Shown one piece after another: positions 57,027 to 64,000 of a stretch of 64,000 bases of DNA (positions within the stretch are counted from its first letter, which is position 1; every line of letters starts with the position of its first letter). This DNA comes from Jeongeupia chitinilytica (GTDB lineage Bacteria > Pseudomonadota > Gammaproteobacteria > Burkholderiales > Chitinibacteraceae), in NCBI RefSeq assembly GCF_014652315.1, contig NZ_BMYO01000005.1, positions 248,001-312,000 of the forward strand. The letters are read 5' to 3'. The translations under genes were made by a program, and so were the position numbers. Below the pieces are notes generated by a model. The model saw nothing but the letters and a program-made list of their open reading frames with translations, was not told the origin of the DNA and did not search any database.

Positions 57027-58324
57027 TGGCCTGGAAAGATAACCTGCTCGATGCCTCGTTCCGTGGTGTGACTTTCGATTGCTTGCGCACGCAGGATGCT
57101 GTCGAACGCGGCTACGAAAGCCACGAATATGCCTACCTCGACGGCGCCGACATCGAGGACCTCGGCCGCAAGGCCCGCCGCATAACCCTGTCGGCTGTGT
57201 TCTACGGCAACGACTATGAGACGCGGCTGCAGGCTTTCGTCCAGGTGCTCGATCAGGCCGGTGCCGGCGAACTGATCCACCCGGTGTTCGGCAGCATCAA
57301 GGCCGCTCAACTGGTCAGCTACCAGTTGGGCCACGATGCCGAGTCGCCGGACTTCTGCACGGTCGAGCTGACCTTCGTCGAGGCGACGCCTGGCAATCCG
57401 TTTTTCGTGCAGCAGTTGCCCGTTCAACAAGCCGAGGCCGTTAAACAGGTCGCCGAAGCTGCCCAATTTAACGGAATCGAAGCCTTTGCCAGCGCGATCG
57501 ACAGCCTCAGCGATGCCAAGGGCAATCTATCGCGCCTGAACGCCTTGCGCGAAGTGATGGCGGGGACGCTGGGGGCGATGCGCAGCCAGGTGCAGGGCAT
57601 GGCCGGTGGCACGCTCGACCTGATCGACTACCCGCGCTCGTTCGCCGCTGATGTGATGGGCTTGGTCAGCGGCATGGCTGACTTGCGCGGCTTCGACGTC
57701 GGCGTCATCCAGTCGGACTGGAAAAGCCTGGTCGGCCAATTCGGCGACCTCGTGCAGTTGCCAGGCCGGGTGACGGCAGGCGCTACCACCGCGACGGATT
57801 ACTCGTCCGGCGGTTCGGGTTCAGCTCCGGGCGGCGACGGCGGCAGCGTGGTTGGCGTCAAACCGATTTCGGCACAGCCGGCCGACGTCGCACTGGTGAC
57901 AACACTGGTCCAGGTCGCGGTGGCCACCACGCTGGCCGAGACCGCGAGCGACATCCTGATTCAGGAAGCCGAGCAACCGACACTGGCGCCGCAGGAGATC
58001 GAGCAGATCACCAACGACGTGCGCGACAACGTCCAGCAGGCGATCGATACGCACCGCGAGCAGTTCGACATCGAGGCCGCCCGGCCCGTGACCGAGGCGC
58101 TCAAGGACACGGCGCTGGGCGTGCAGGAGGCCGCGATCGCGGTGATCGATGCCAGACCGCCGCTGACCCAGCGCACCGTCGAGGCGCCCGGCAATTTGCA
58201 CCTGGTCGCATTCCGCTGGTACGGCGATTACACCCGCGCCCAGGAACTGGCCCGGCTCAATCCCAAACTGATCAACCCCAACGCCCTGAAGGCCGGAGAC
58301 GTGCTGTATGCCTACGCCCGATAA
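57026..58324 (+). CDS. DNA circularisation/baseplate protein N (gp43-like)
   Basis: A protein of 432 residues. The N-terminal DNA_circ_N domain shows the pattern WKDNLLDASFRGVTFDC, HEYAYLDGADIEDLGRKARRI. The C-terminus (about 383-432) reads as a LysM-like fold (NLHLVAFRWYGDYTRAQELARLNP, LKAGDVLYAYA). Baseplate part in Mu-like phages. Overlaps gpP by 17 bp. Confidence 0.9.
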   Translation: MAWKDNLLDASFRGVTFDCLRTQDAVERGYESHEYAYLDGADIEDLGRKARRITLSAVFYGNDYETRLQAFVQVLDQAGAGELIHPVFGSIKAAQLVSYQLGHDAESPDFCTVELTFVEATPGNPFFVQQLPVQQAEAVKQVAEAAQFNGIEAFASAIDSLSDAKGNLSRLNALREVMAGTLGAMRSQVQGMAGGTLDLIDYPRSFAADVMGLVSGMADLRGFDVGVIQSDWKSLVGQFGDLVQLPGRVTAGATTATDYSSGGSGSAPGGDGGSVVGVKPISAQPADVALVTTLVQVAVATTLAETASDILIQEAEQPTLAPQEIEQITNDVRDNVQQAIDTHREQFDIEAARPVTEALKDTALGVQEAAIAVIDARPPLTQRTVEAPGNLHLVAFRWYGDYTRAQELARLNPKLINPNALKAGDVLYAYAR

Positions 58325-59414
58325 CACGGTCAGCCTGCTGATCGGTGGCAAGGTGCACAGCACCTGGACCAGCTACGAGATCGACTCGGATCTGTTGATC
58401 CCGGCCGATGCCTGGCGTGTTGGCCTCGGTCTGCCCAAGGGCGAATTCCCGCCGGCCGTGGCCGAAGGGGCCGCAGTCCAGGTGCGCATCGGGCGCGACA
58501 CCGTACTGACCGGGCGCATCGACGACATCAGTGATGCGATCGACAAGAACGGACATTCGCTGTCAATCAGCGGTCGCGATGGTGCGGCCGTGCTGACCGA
58601 CTGCTCGTCGCCGATCTTCACCGCCAAACAGGTCACACTGGCCGAGGTCGTGGCGAACGTGGTCAAGCCGCTTGGCATCACCAAGGCCCGTATCGATGCC
58701 GACAAAACGTCAGCACGCGAGAAGGTCAACGTAGAGCCTGGCGATACTGCCTGGGACACCTTGGTGCACGCGGCTGAAGCGAACGGGCTGTGGCCGTGGT
58801 TCGACCCGGACGGGACGCTGGTGATCGGTGGTCCGGACTACAGCAAGCCACCGGTGGCCACGCTGATCGTGCGTCGTGACGGCAAGGGCAACAACGTCGA
58901 GCGCCTGAGCCGGACGCGTAGCATGGCCGAGCGTTACTCGGAGATCACTGTGCTTGGCCAGGCACACGGCACCGCCGTGGAAAACGGCCGGCATGCGATC
59001 AAGGCCAGCGTGCGCGATCCGGCCGTGGCCACGCATCGGCCGCGTATTGTGGTCGACCATGACGCCGAGAACATCGATGCCGCTCGTGCCAGGGCGCGCA
59101 AGCTGCTGTCCGATTCTCGCCTGCGGGGCTTCACCTTGAGCGCCGAGGTGAAGGGGCACCGCACTAGCGACGGCGTGCTGTGGCAACCCGGCCAGCGCAT
59201 CCACGTCATCAGCGAGCCGCACGAGATCGATGCCGTGTTCTTCCTGATGGCCCGCAAGTTCCGTGGTGGCCGTGACCAAGGGACGAAAACAGAGCTGACG
59301 CTGAAGGAGGACGGCGTTTGGGTGCTCGATGCCCACCCGCACAAGCGGGCCAAAAAGCGTGCGAAGGGTCGCACCAAGGGCGGTGACGTGCTGGAAATCG
59401 TCGATGTGGGCTGA
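58308..59414 (+). CDS. Baseplate hub protein P (gp44-like)
   Basis: A protein of 368 residues of the gpP/gp27-like hub family: VSLLIGGKVHSTWTSYEIDSDL, FPPAVAEGAAVQVRIGRD, ISGRDGAAVLTDCS. Forms the trimeric hub at the tube end. Overlaps the spike gene by 11 bp. Confidence 0.92.
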   Translation: MPTPDNTVSLLIGGKVHSTWTSYEIDSDLLIPADAWRVGLGLPKGEFPPAVAEGAAVQVRIGRDTVLTGRIDDISDAIDKNGHSLSISGRDGAAVLTDCSSPIFTAKQVTLAEVVANVVKPLGITKARIDADKTSAREKVNVEPGDTAWDTLVHAAEANGLWPWFDPDGTLVIGGPDYSKPPVATLIVRRDGKGNNVERLSRTRSMAERYSEITVLGQAHGTAVENGRHAIKASVRDPAVATHRPRIVVDHDAENIDAARARARKLLSDSRLRGFTLSAEVKGHRTSDGVLWQPGQRIHVISEPHEIDAVFFLMARKFRGGRDQGTKTELTLKEDGVWVLDAHPHKRAKKRAKGRTKGGDVLEIVDVG

Positions 59415-60030
59415 CGTCGACAAGCGCATCCGCCGTGCTATGGCAGGTGTACGCCAGGCATTTCGTGGGGTTATCACCCGCGTCAACAGCGGCCCGGCCG
59501 TGCAGCTCGCACAAGTCGACGGCTTGGCCGGCGAGCGCCTGCAGGACAACGAGGTTTTCCAGCACTATGGTCTGACGAGCAATCCACCGCCCGGCAGTAT
59601 GGCCGTGATTCTGCCGGTCGGCGGCAAAACCAGTCACGGCATCGTGATTGCCACGGAGCATGGAAGCTACCGATTGCAGTCGCTCAAGCCGGGGGAGGTG
59701 GCCTTGTACACGGATGAAGGGGCCAAGATCGTGATGAAGCGCGGACGCCTGATAGAAACTGACTGTGACGTTTTCAAGGTCAACTGCAAGAGCTGGGAAG
59801 TAAACGCCAGTGACAAGGCGGACTTCAATACGCCGATGCTCACTGCCAGCCAACAGGTGACAGCTGGGGCGCAGATCAACGGCAACGGCGGTATGGCGAT
59901 CAAGGGCGGGAGTGGCGCGCACGTTGAGGGTGGATTGACTACAACTCAAGACGTGGTCGCAGGTGGTACTAGCCTGATGCACCACACGCATCGTGGTGAC
60001 TCCGGGGGCGTAACAGGGCCGCCAGAGTGA
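59404..60030 (+). CDS. Baseplate spike protein (gp45, gpV-like)
   Basis: A protein of 208 residues. An OB-fold-like N-terminus (FRGVITRVNSGPAVQLAQVDG, MAVILPVGGKTSHGIVIATEH) is followed by a repetitive beta-strand region and a C-terminal tip motif LMHHTHRGDSGG, where the two His could bind an iron atom as in P2/Mu spikes. It pierces the outer membrane. Confidence 0.9.
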   Translation: MWADVDKRIRRAMAGVRQAFRGVITRVNSGPAVQLAQVDGLAGERLQDNEVFQHYGLTSNPPPGSMAVILPVGGKTSHGIVIATEHGSYRLQSLKPGEVALYTDEGAKIVMKRGRLIETDCDVFKVNCKSWEVNASDKADFNTPMLTASQQVTAGAQINGNGGMAIKGGSGAHVEGGLTTTQDVVAGGTSLMHHTHRGDSGGVTGPPE

Positions 60031-60077
60031 TCTCGTTAATCCAGCTCATGTGTGGCATCAACACTGGGGGTTAATCT

Positions 60078-60314
60078 ATGAGTCAAGCATCACCTGGAGA
60101 GGAATGGCAGACGTTGTGCGAGGAACACCGTGCAGCACGTAAAGCGCAACTTGCGGCCTTCACGTCCGTCAATGCCAAGTTTCTGGCTATTGGTGCCGGA
60201 ACATCAACCGCAAACCCTACCCAAGATGAATCGATAGCGCTTGAAGCTGCATGGGAAAGGTTGCAGGACGTGCGGGCAAGAATGACGGCGTTTGTTAAAG
60301 CCCAAGTGGCCTAG
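60078..60314 (+). CDS. Small unknown protein in the baseplate module (moron candidate)
   Basis: A protein of 78 residues, helical and rich in Ala/Glu (WQTLCEEHRAARKAQLAAF, LEAAWERLQDVRARMTAFV). No known family. It separates gp45 and gp46, which are normally adjacent, and is followed by a hairpin at 60359. Composition looks less GC-rich than the neighbours. Confidence 0.6.
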   Translation: MSQASPGEEWQTLCEEHRAARKAQLAAFTSVNAKFLAIGAGTSTANPTQDESIALEAAWERLQDVRARMTAFVKAQVA

Positions 60315-60358
60315 CTTTTAGATAGGACTGAAGGCCGTCAGCTGATTGGCCGTAGCGA

Positions 60359-60382
60359 CATGCCCCGACAATTCGGGGCATG
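60359..60382 (+). promoter_or_regulatory. Hairpin containing the gp46 start codon
   Basis: CATGCCCCGA-CAAT-TCGGGGCATG, a perfect 10-bp stem. The ATG at 60380 and its GGGG lie in the 3' arm, as for the hairpin at 48424-48450. Either translation control or a transcription pause after the moron. Confidence 0.6.
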
Positions 60383-60730
60383 GACGCTTTAATCGACCCG
60401 AAAACCGGTGACTACGCCGGTACCCGCACCGAGACGCTGGCCAATGCCGTGTACCTGCGGCTGATGACGCCCCTCGGCGCTTGGTGGGCTGACCGCTCCC
60501 TTGGGTCCCGACTGCACGAGCTGCAGCGCGAGAAGGATGTCAGCCGCGTGGCCATGCTGGCCCGCCAATACAGCGAGCAAGCTCTTGCACCGCTGACCCA
60601 AGACGGCCGTGCGAATCGAGTCAGCGTGACCACGGCACGCACGCAGCCAGGCTGGCTTGCACTCCAGATCGAAGTCGAAGACGCCAGCGGCCGCATCCAG
60701 CATTTCCAGCATCCGGTGCGGGTGGCCTGA
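60380..60730 (+). CDS. Baseplate wedge protein gp46-like (GPW/gp25 fold)
   Basis: A protein of 116 residues: DPKTGDYAGTRTETLANAVYLRLMTPLGAWWADRSLGSRLHEL is the gp46 pattern, related to gp25 of T4 by fold. Part of the baseplate wedge with gp47. Start lies in a hairpin arm. Confidence 0.88.
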   Translation: MDALIDPKTGDYAGTRTETLANAVYLRLMTPLGAWWADRSLGSRLHELQREKDVSRVAMLARQYSEQALAPLTQDGRANRVSVTTARTQPGWLALQIEVEDASGRIQHFQHPVRVA

Positions 60731-61794
60731 TGCCGTTCCTCGTCCCCACCTTCGCCCAGATCCGCGACGACCTGCTGCGCGACCTGAAGAATCAACTGCC
60801 CGAGGCCGACACTGGCCTGGACAGCGACTACTTCGTCCGTGCCTCCTCGGTGGCCAGCGCGGTCGAAGGGCTTTACCAGCACCAGGCATGGATCGTCCGG
60901 CAGATTTTCCCGGACACGGCGGACCGCGCGTATCTGGAGCTGCATGCGCGCGTGCGAAGGCTGAACCGCAAGCCGGCCGTGGCGGCCCAAGGGCAATTGC
61001 GCGTGACCGGTACGCCGGGCAGCGCCATCCCGGTGGGCACGAGTGCCAAGCGAAGTGACCAGACCTACATCACGACACAAGCTGCCGTGATCGATGCGAG
61101 CGGCGTGGTGAATGTCAGCGTTGCGGCCGTCGTGGCGGGACTCCAGGGCAACGCGCCGACCAACTCGGTGGCTGAACTGACTGCGGCTCCATCGGGCGTC
61201 ACCAGCCAGGCTGCCCTAGTCACGATGACCGGCGGCGTCGACGAGGAAAGCGACAGTGAGCTGCTCGCGCGCCTGCTCGAACTGATCCGTCGGCCTCCGG
61301 CAGGTGGCAACAAGTACGATTTCCGGCGCTGGGCGTTGGCCGTGCCAGGCGTGACCAATGCCTATGTCTATCCGCTGCGTCGGGGCGTTGGCACTGTCGA
61401 CGTGGTGATCACGGCAGCGGGCGGGCTTCCGGCGCCAGACACGATCACCGCCGCGCAAGCCTACATTGACGACGTCCGGCCGGTGACAGCCAAGAACGCG
61501 GCGGTCATTGCTCCGACGATCAAGACGGTGCCCGTCACCGTGGCAGTGACGCCCATGCCGGGCTACACCGTCGCCACGCTCACGCCGGCAATCACGGCCG
61601 CCGTGACGGGCTTTTTCGACGGCATCGCTCCTGGTGATCAGTTGATCAAATCCAAGCTTGAGGCGCTGATTTCCGATCTGCCCGGTGTTGCTGATCGACA
61701 GGTCAGTGCCCCGGCCTCCAATGTGACCGCAGTGATCGATGCGGCGAAGGTCGAGTGGCTGCGAGTCGGCGCGATCACCGTGGGGCTGCTGTGA
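60730..61794 (+). CDS. Baseplate J-like protein (gp47)
   Basis: A protein of 354 residues of the baseplate J family: FAQIRDDLLRDLKNQLPEADTGLDSDYFVRASSVASAVEGLYQHQAWIVRQIFPDTAD, then LQGNAPTNSV and GGVDEESDSELLARLLE. Wedge protein of the contractile tail. Overlaps the next start. Confidence 0.92.
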   Translation: MPFLVPTFAQIRDDLLRDLKNQLPEADTGLDSDYFVRASSVASAVEGLYQHQAWIVRQIFPDTADRAYLELHARVRRLNRKPAVAAQGQLRVTGTPGSAIPVGTSAKRSDQTYITTQAAVIDASGVVNVSVAAVVAGLQGNAPTNSVAELTAAPSGVTSQAALVTMTGGVDEESDSELLARLLELIRRPPAGGNKYDFRRWALAVPGVTNAYVYPLRRGVGTVDVVITAAGGLPAPDTITAAQAYIDDVRPVTAKNAAVIAPTIKTVPVTVAVTPMPGYTVATLTPAITAAVTGFFDGIAPGDQLIKSKLEALISDLPGVADRQVSAPASNVTAVIDAAKVEWLRVGAITVGLL

Positions 61795-62369
61795 TGGCCG
61801 CGCACGCCGGACTGCTGGCGTTGCTGCTGCCGCCGGTGAGCTACGCGCCGACCGGGTCACGAATTGCCGCAGAGCAAGCGGCCGAAGGCGCGCGACTTGA
61901 TGCCGTCCAAGACTCGGCCACTCGCGTTGCCGGGGGTGTGACCGTGTTCGATGCCCGAACGCTGCTAACCGACTGGGAGCGTGTCTGCGGGATCACAGCG
62001 CCGGCCGGCGCCGGTTATCAGCAACGTCAGCAGGCCGTGCTCGCCAAGCTGGCCGAGACCGGCGGGCTATCGATCCCGTACTTCATCCGCTTGGCTGCCG
62101 GCCTCGGCTACACGATCACGATTACCGAGCCGCAGCCGTTTCGTGCCGGAACCAGCCGCGCAGGCGAAACGCTGTTTCACGGTGATGCGATCTGGTGCTG
62201 GCGTGTCAACGTCAGTGGCGGCAGCAACGGCTTGCCGTATCGATTTCGGGCAGGCCAATCGGGTGCGGGTGAGCGCTTGCTGGCATTCGGTGATCCAGTG
62301 CTTGAGACGATTTTCAATGACCTGAAGCCGGCGTGGACCTACGTCGATTTCGCCTACTTGGGGAGCTGA
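61794..62369 (+). CDS. DUF2313 tail protein (gp48)
   Basis: A protein of 191 residues with the gp48/DUF2313 pattern (LLALLLPPVSYAP, RTLLTDWERVCGI, AVLAKLAETGGLSIPYFIRLAAGLGY). Baseplate part joining wedge and fibre in Mu-like phages. ATG at 61794; a GTG three bases upstream is possible. Confidence 0.9.
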   Translation: MAAHAGLLALLLPPVSYAPTGSRIAAEQAAEGARLDAVQDSATRVAGGVTVFDARTLLTDWERVCGITAPAGAGYQQRQQAVLAKLAETGGLSIPYFIRLAAGLGYTITITEPQPFRAGTSRAGETLFHGDAIWCWRVNVSGGSNGLPYRFRAGQSGAGERLLAFGDPVLETIFNDLKPAWTYVDFAYLGS

Positions 62370-62370
62370 G

Positions 62371-63681
62371 ATGCTGCCGATTCAAACACCCGACAGCCTC
62401 TTCCACGACGGTAATCCGTCTACTGCGACGCTGGGGACGCCGGTCACTGCTGATTGGCTCAATGCGGTCTACGCCGAGATCATGGCGCCTGCTGTGGCGA
62501 TAGGAATTCCGGCTTCGTCGTCCAATGACAATCTGTGGCAGGCGTTGCTCCAGAAGTACTCCAAGTACGCGCTGCTTACTGGTGCCAACTTCATTGGCTC
62601 CGTGTCTGGGCCGACGCCTACGGCTGGCGACGCGAGTACAAAGCTGGCCACAACCGAGTTTGTATCTGCGCGGATAGGCTCCGCCGGCAGCGTCAACTTC
62701 CGTAACCGGATCATCAACGGCAATTTCGACTTCTGGCAGCGCGGCACGACATCCGCCCCTGTAACCTCGTCCAGTTATCTGGCTGACCGTTTCCTGGCCT
62801 ACGTCCTAGGCTCAACAGTCACGCCCAGCCAACAGGCATTTCCCCCCGGTCAGACCGAAGTTCCGGGAGAGCCGACCTTCTTCCATCGCGCCGTTGTCGC
62901 CTCAGTTGCAGGCGCAAACAACTTCGTAACCATTCAGCAGCGCATCGAAAACGTCCGCACACTGGCCGGTAAACCGGTGACGCTGAGCTTCTACGCCAAG
63001 GCAGATTCGGCCAAAAACATTGGTGTTGAGCTGTACCAATCCTTCGGGTCGAGCGGGTCTGCGCAGGCCAGCGGGCTGGTAAAACAACAAGTCGCGCTCA
63101 CGACGGCATGGAAGCGGTTCACGGTTTCGGGGGTGCTGCCAACGATGTCCGGAAAATCCATCTCCGGCGGGAATGACTACCTGTCTGTCGTCTTGTGGCT
63201 GGATGCCGGTGTTACGAGTGCAGATCGATCGTCGAATATCGGTCAGCAATCCGGCACGTTCGACATTGCCCAAGTGCAGCTTGAGGAAGGTTCGGTCGCG
63301 ACGCCATTCGAGCAACGACCTGCACCAGTCGAGTTGGCGATGTGCCAGCGGTATTACGAGAAGAGCTTCCGAATTAATGTAGCCCCTGGCGTCGCTAGTA
63401 TCGGCGACATCAGCACTGGTTCTGGCGCTGGCGTTCCAGCGCTGTATTTCCCGGGCAACTCCACAAGATTCGCAGTAACAAAACGAGAAACGCCAGCCAA
63501 AACGGTAATCAATCACGTAACAGGGGCTTTAGGGTCTATCCGGTCAGGGTCTGTCGATTACCCCGGTACTGCTCTAGCTGATGGCGGGCCGGGCTCCATT
63601 TTTGTTCAGTTTTCATCCGCGCAAAACATCCCGCAAACACAAGTCATCTATTACGGATGGACTGCCGATGCTGAACTTTGA
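62371..63681 (+). CDS. Tail fibre/receptor-binding protein
   Basis: A protein of 436 residues. The N-terminal 110 residues fit fibre attachment text (GTPVTADWLNAVYAEIM, STKLATTEFVSARI). From NRIINGNFDFWQRGTT (about 112) onward a jelly-roll carbohydrate-binding domain follows, as in many phage fibres. It should bind a surface sugar of the host. The C-terminus shows no chaperone-cleaved domain. Confidence 0.85.
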   Translation: MLPIQTPDSLFHDGNPSTATLGTPVTADWLNAVYAEIMAPAVAIGIPASSSNDNLWQALLQKYSKYALLTGANFIGSVSGPTPTAGDASTKLATTEFVSARIGSAGSVNFRNRIINGNFDFWQRGTTSAPVTSSSYLADRFLAYVLGSTVTPSQQAFPPGQTEVPGEPTFFHRAVVASVAGANNFVTIQQRIENVRTLAGKPVTLSFYAKADSAKNIGVELYQSFGSSGSAQASGLVKQQVALTTAWKRFTVSGVLPTMSGKSISGGNDYLSVVLWLDAGVTSADRSSNIGQQSGTFDIAQVQLEEGSVATPFEQRPAPVELAMCQRYYEKSFRINVAPGVASIGDISTGSGAGVPALYFPGNSTRFAVTKRETPAKTVINHVTGALGSIRSGSVDYPGTALADGGPGSIFVQFSSAQNIPQTQVIYYGWTADAEL

Positions 63682-63699
63682 TCCGAACGGGAGCCGATC

Positions 63700-64000
63700 A
63701 TGACTGCATACAAACTTACCCAAAACACGGACGTAGTCATCCGACTTGAAGACGGAACCAGCATCCCTCGCGGCCATCGCTGGTGGGACGACTACGAAGC
63801 ATGGATCGCCGAAGGCAATACGCCCGAAATGGCAGTTGGGCTTGATTCGCTGCGGGATCAAGCGCTCGCCACGCTGCCCGGCTGGGAGCTTACCGAACGG
63901 GCCGCCAGCCTCGATCATGCCAGCCATCGCTGGCGCACCACGCCAGAGGCACTGCAGGACATTCGCGACGCGCTGCTCGCCGGCATCGTTCCCGGCAACG
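63700..64000 (+). CDS. Fibre-associated protein, cut by the window edge
   Basis: Exactly 100 codons are visible from the ATG at 63700 (one base remains at the edge). Residues 25-40 (GHRWWDDYEAWIAEGNTPE) are typical of short proteins encoded after phage fibres; the rest is helical. It may be a fibre chaperone or a second fibre part. The 3' end is missing. Confidence 0.6.
   Translation, partial: MTAYKLTQNTDVVIRLEDGTSIPRGHRWWDDYEAWIAEGNTPEMAVGLDSLRDQALATLPGWELTERAASLDHASHRWRTTPEALQDIRDALLAGIVPGN

Larger units (their letters stand above)
29278..64000. mobile_element. Mu/B3-like transposable prophage, right end beyond the window
   Basis: The gene order is that of transposable phages: c repressor and Ner facing each other over an operator array, transposase A and ATPase B, small early genes, GemA, Mor, lysis genes, terminase, DUF935 portal, gpF, gpG, gpI, capsid, sheath, tube, tape measure, gpN, gpP, gp45-48 and fibre. 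Use of an rdgC gene and the early-gene set look B3-like rather than strictly Mu-like. No gene in the visible part is clearly broken, so it may be intact. The left boundary is approximate. Confidence 0.9.

Overview
The window is GC-rich, gene-dense DNA from a betaproteobacterium. Neisseriales is my best guess, because the gene set mixes Burkholderia/Pseudomonas-like sulfur genes, a recCBD operon and a B3/Mu-type prophage, but nothing here fixes the genus. Positions 1 to about 29.2 kb are bacterial chromosome. From about 29.2 kb to the right edge lies a transposable (Mu/B3-like) prophage whose right end is outside the window.

Chromosomal part. 1-5.5 kb: a LysR regulator cut by the left edge, two tandem secreted NTF2-like proteins, an aldo/keto reductase (dkgB) and MFS exporter with a divergent YafC-like LysR regulator, and a GDSL hydrolase. 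5.6-9.8 kb: a UspA protein, then a minus-strand pit / ppk2 / CorA-ZntB-like set that joins phosphate uptake to polyphosphate chemistry. 9.9-19.2 kb: recC, recB and recD with 4-bp start/stop overlaps. 19.2-29.0 kb: a sulfur-type locus. A minus-strand operon encodes a GntR regulator, an AprA-like flavoprotein, an AprB-like two-cluster ferredoxin, a periplasmic binding protein, a permease, an ATPase, a HEAT-repeat protein and a DUF971 protein. Divergent from it is an SfnR-like sigma-54 activator with no sensor domain, followed by a convergent DszB-like protein without the catalytic cysteine. The operon has a near-perfect sigma-54 promoter, two upstream TGT-N10-(A/G)CA-type dyads and a palindrome over the predicted start of transcription. 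The DszB-like gene has its own sigma-54-like promoter. This locus is the best candidate for an undescribed system: a sulfur-starvation regulon for an unknown organosulfur substrate.

Prophage part. Repressor side (29.3-30.4 kb, minus): a small ORF, a lone MuA-type winged-helix protein and the c repressor. Control region (30.4-30.6 kb): a TACACACCT operator array with an IHF site. Early genes (30.6-39.8 kb, plus): Ner, transposase A, ATPase B, small unknown proteins, a DUF3164 protein, RdgC, GemA and a Mor-type activator. Lysis (40.4-41.8 kb): amidase with an EF-hand-like loop, holin candidate, Rz and nested Rz1. Head genes (41.8-52.3 kb): DksA-like zinc finger, small terminase, large terminase, portal, gpF-like, gpG, protease/scaffold, decoration protein, major capsid and gp35-38-like proteins. 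Tail genes (52.5-64 kb): sheath, tube, frameshifted chaperone, tape measure, gpN, gpP, gp45-48, fibre and a truncated last ORF. Three genes with no recognised family (39.8, 47.9 and 60.1 kb) sit between modules and look like morons. Two of them are followed by closely similar hairpins whose 3' arm holds the start codon of the next phage gene.

Limits: all functions come from reading sequence and remembered family features; no searches were run. Starts were chosen by ribosome-binding site, overlap and family fit.
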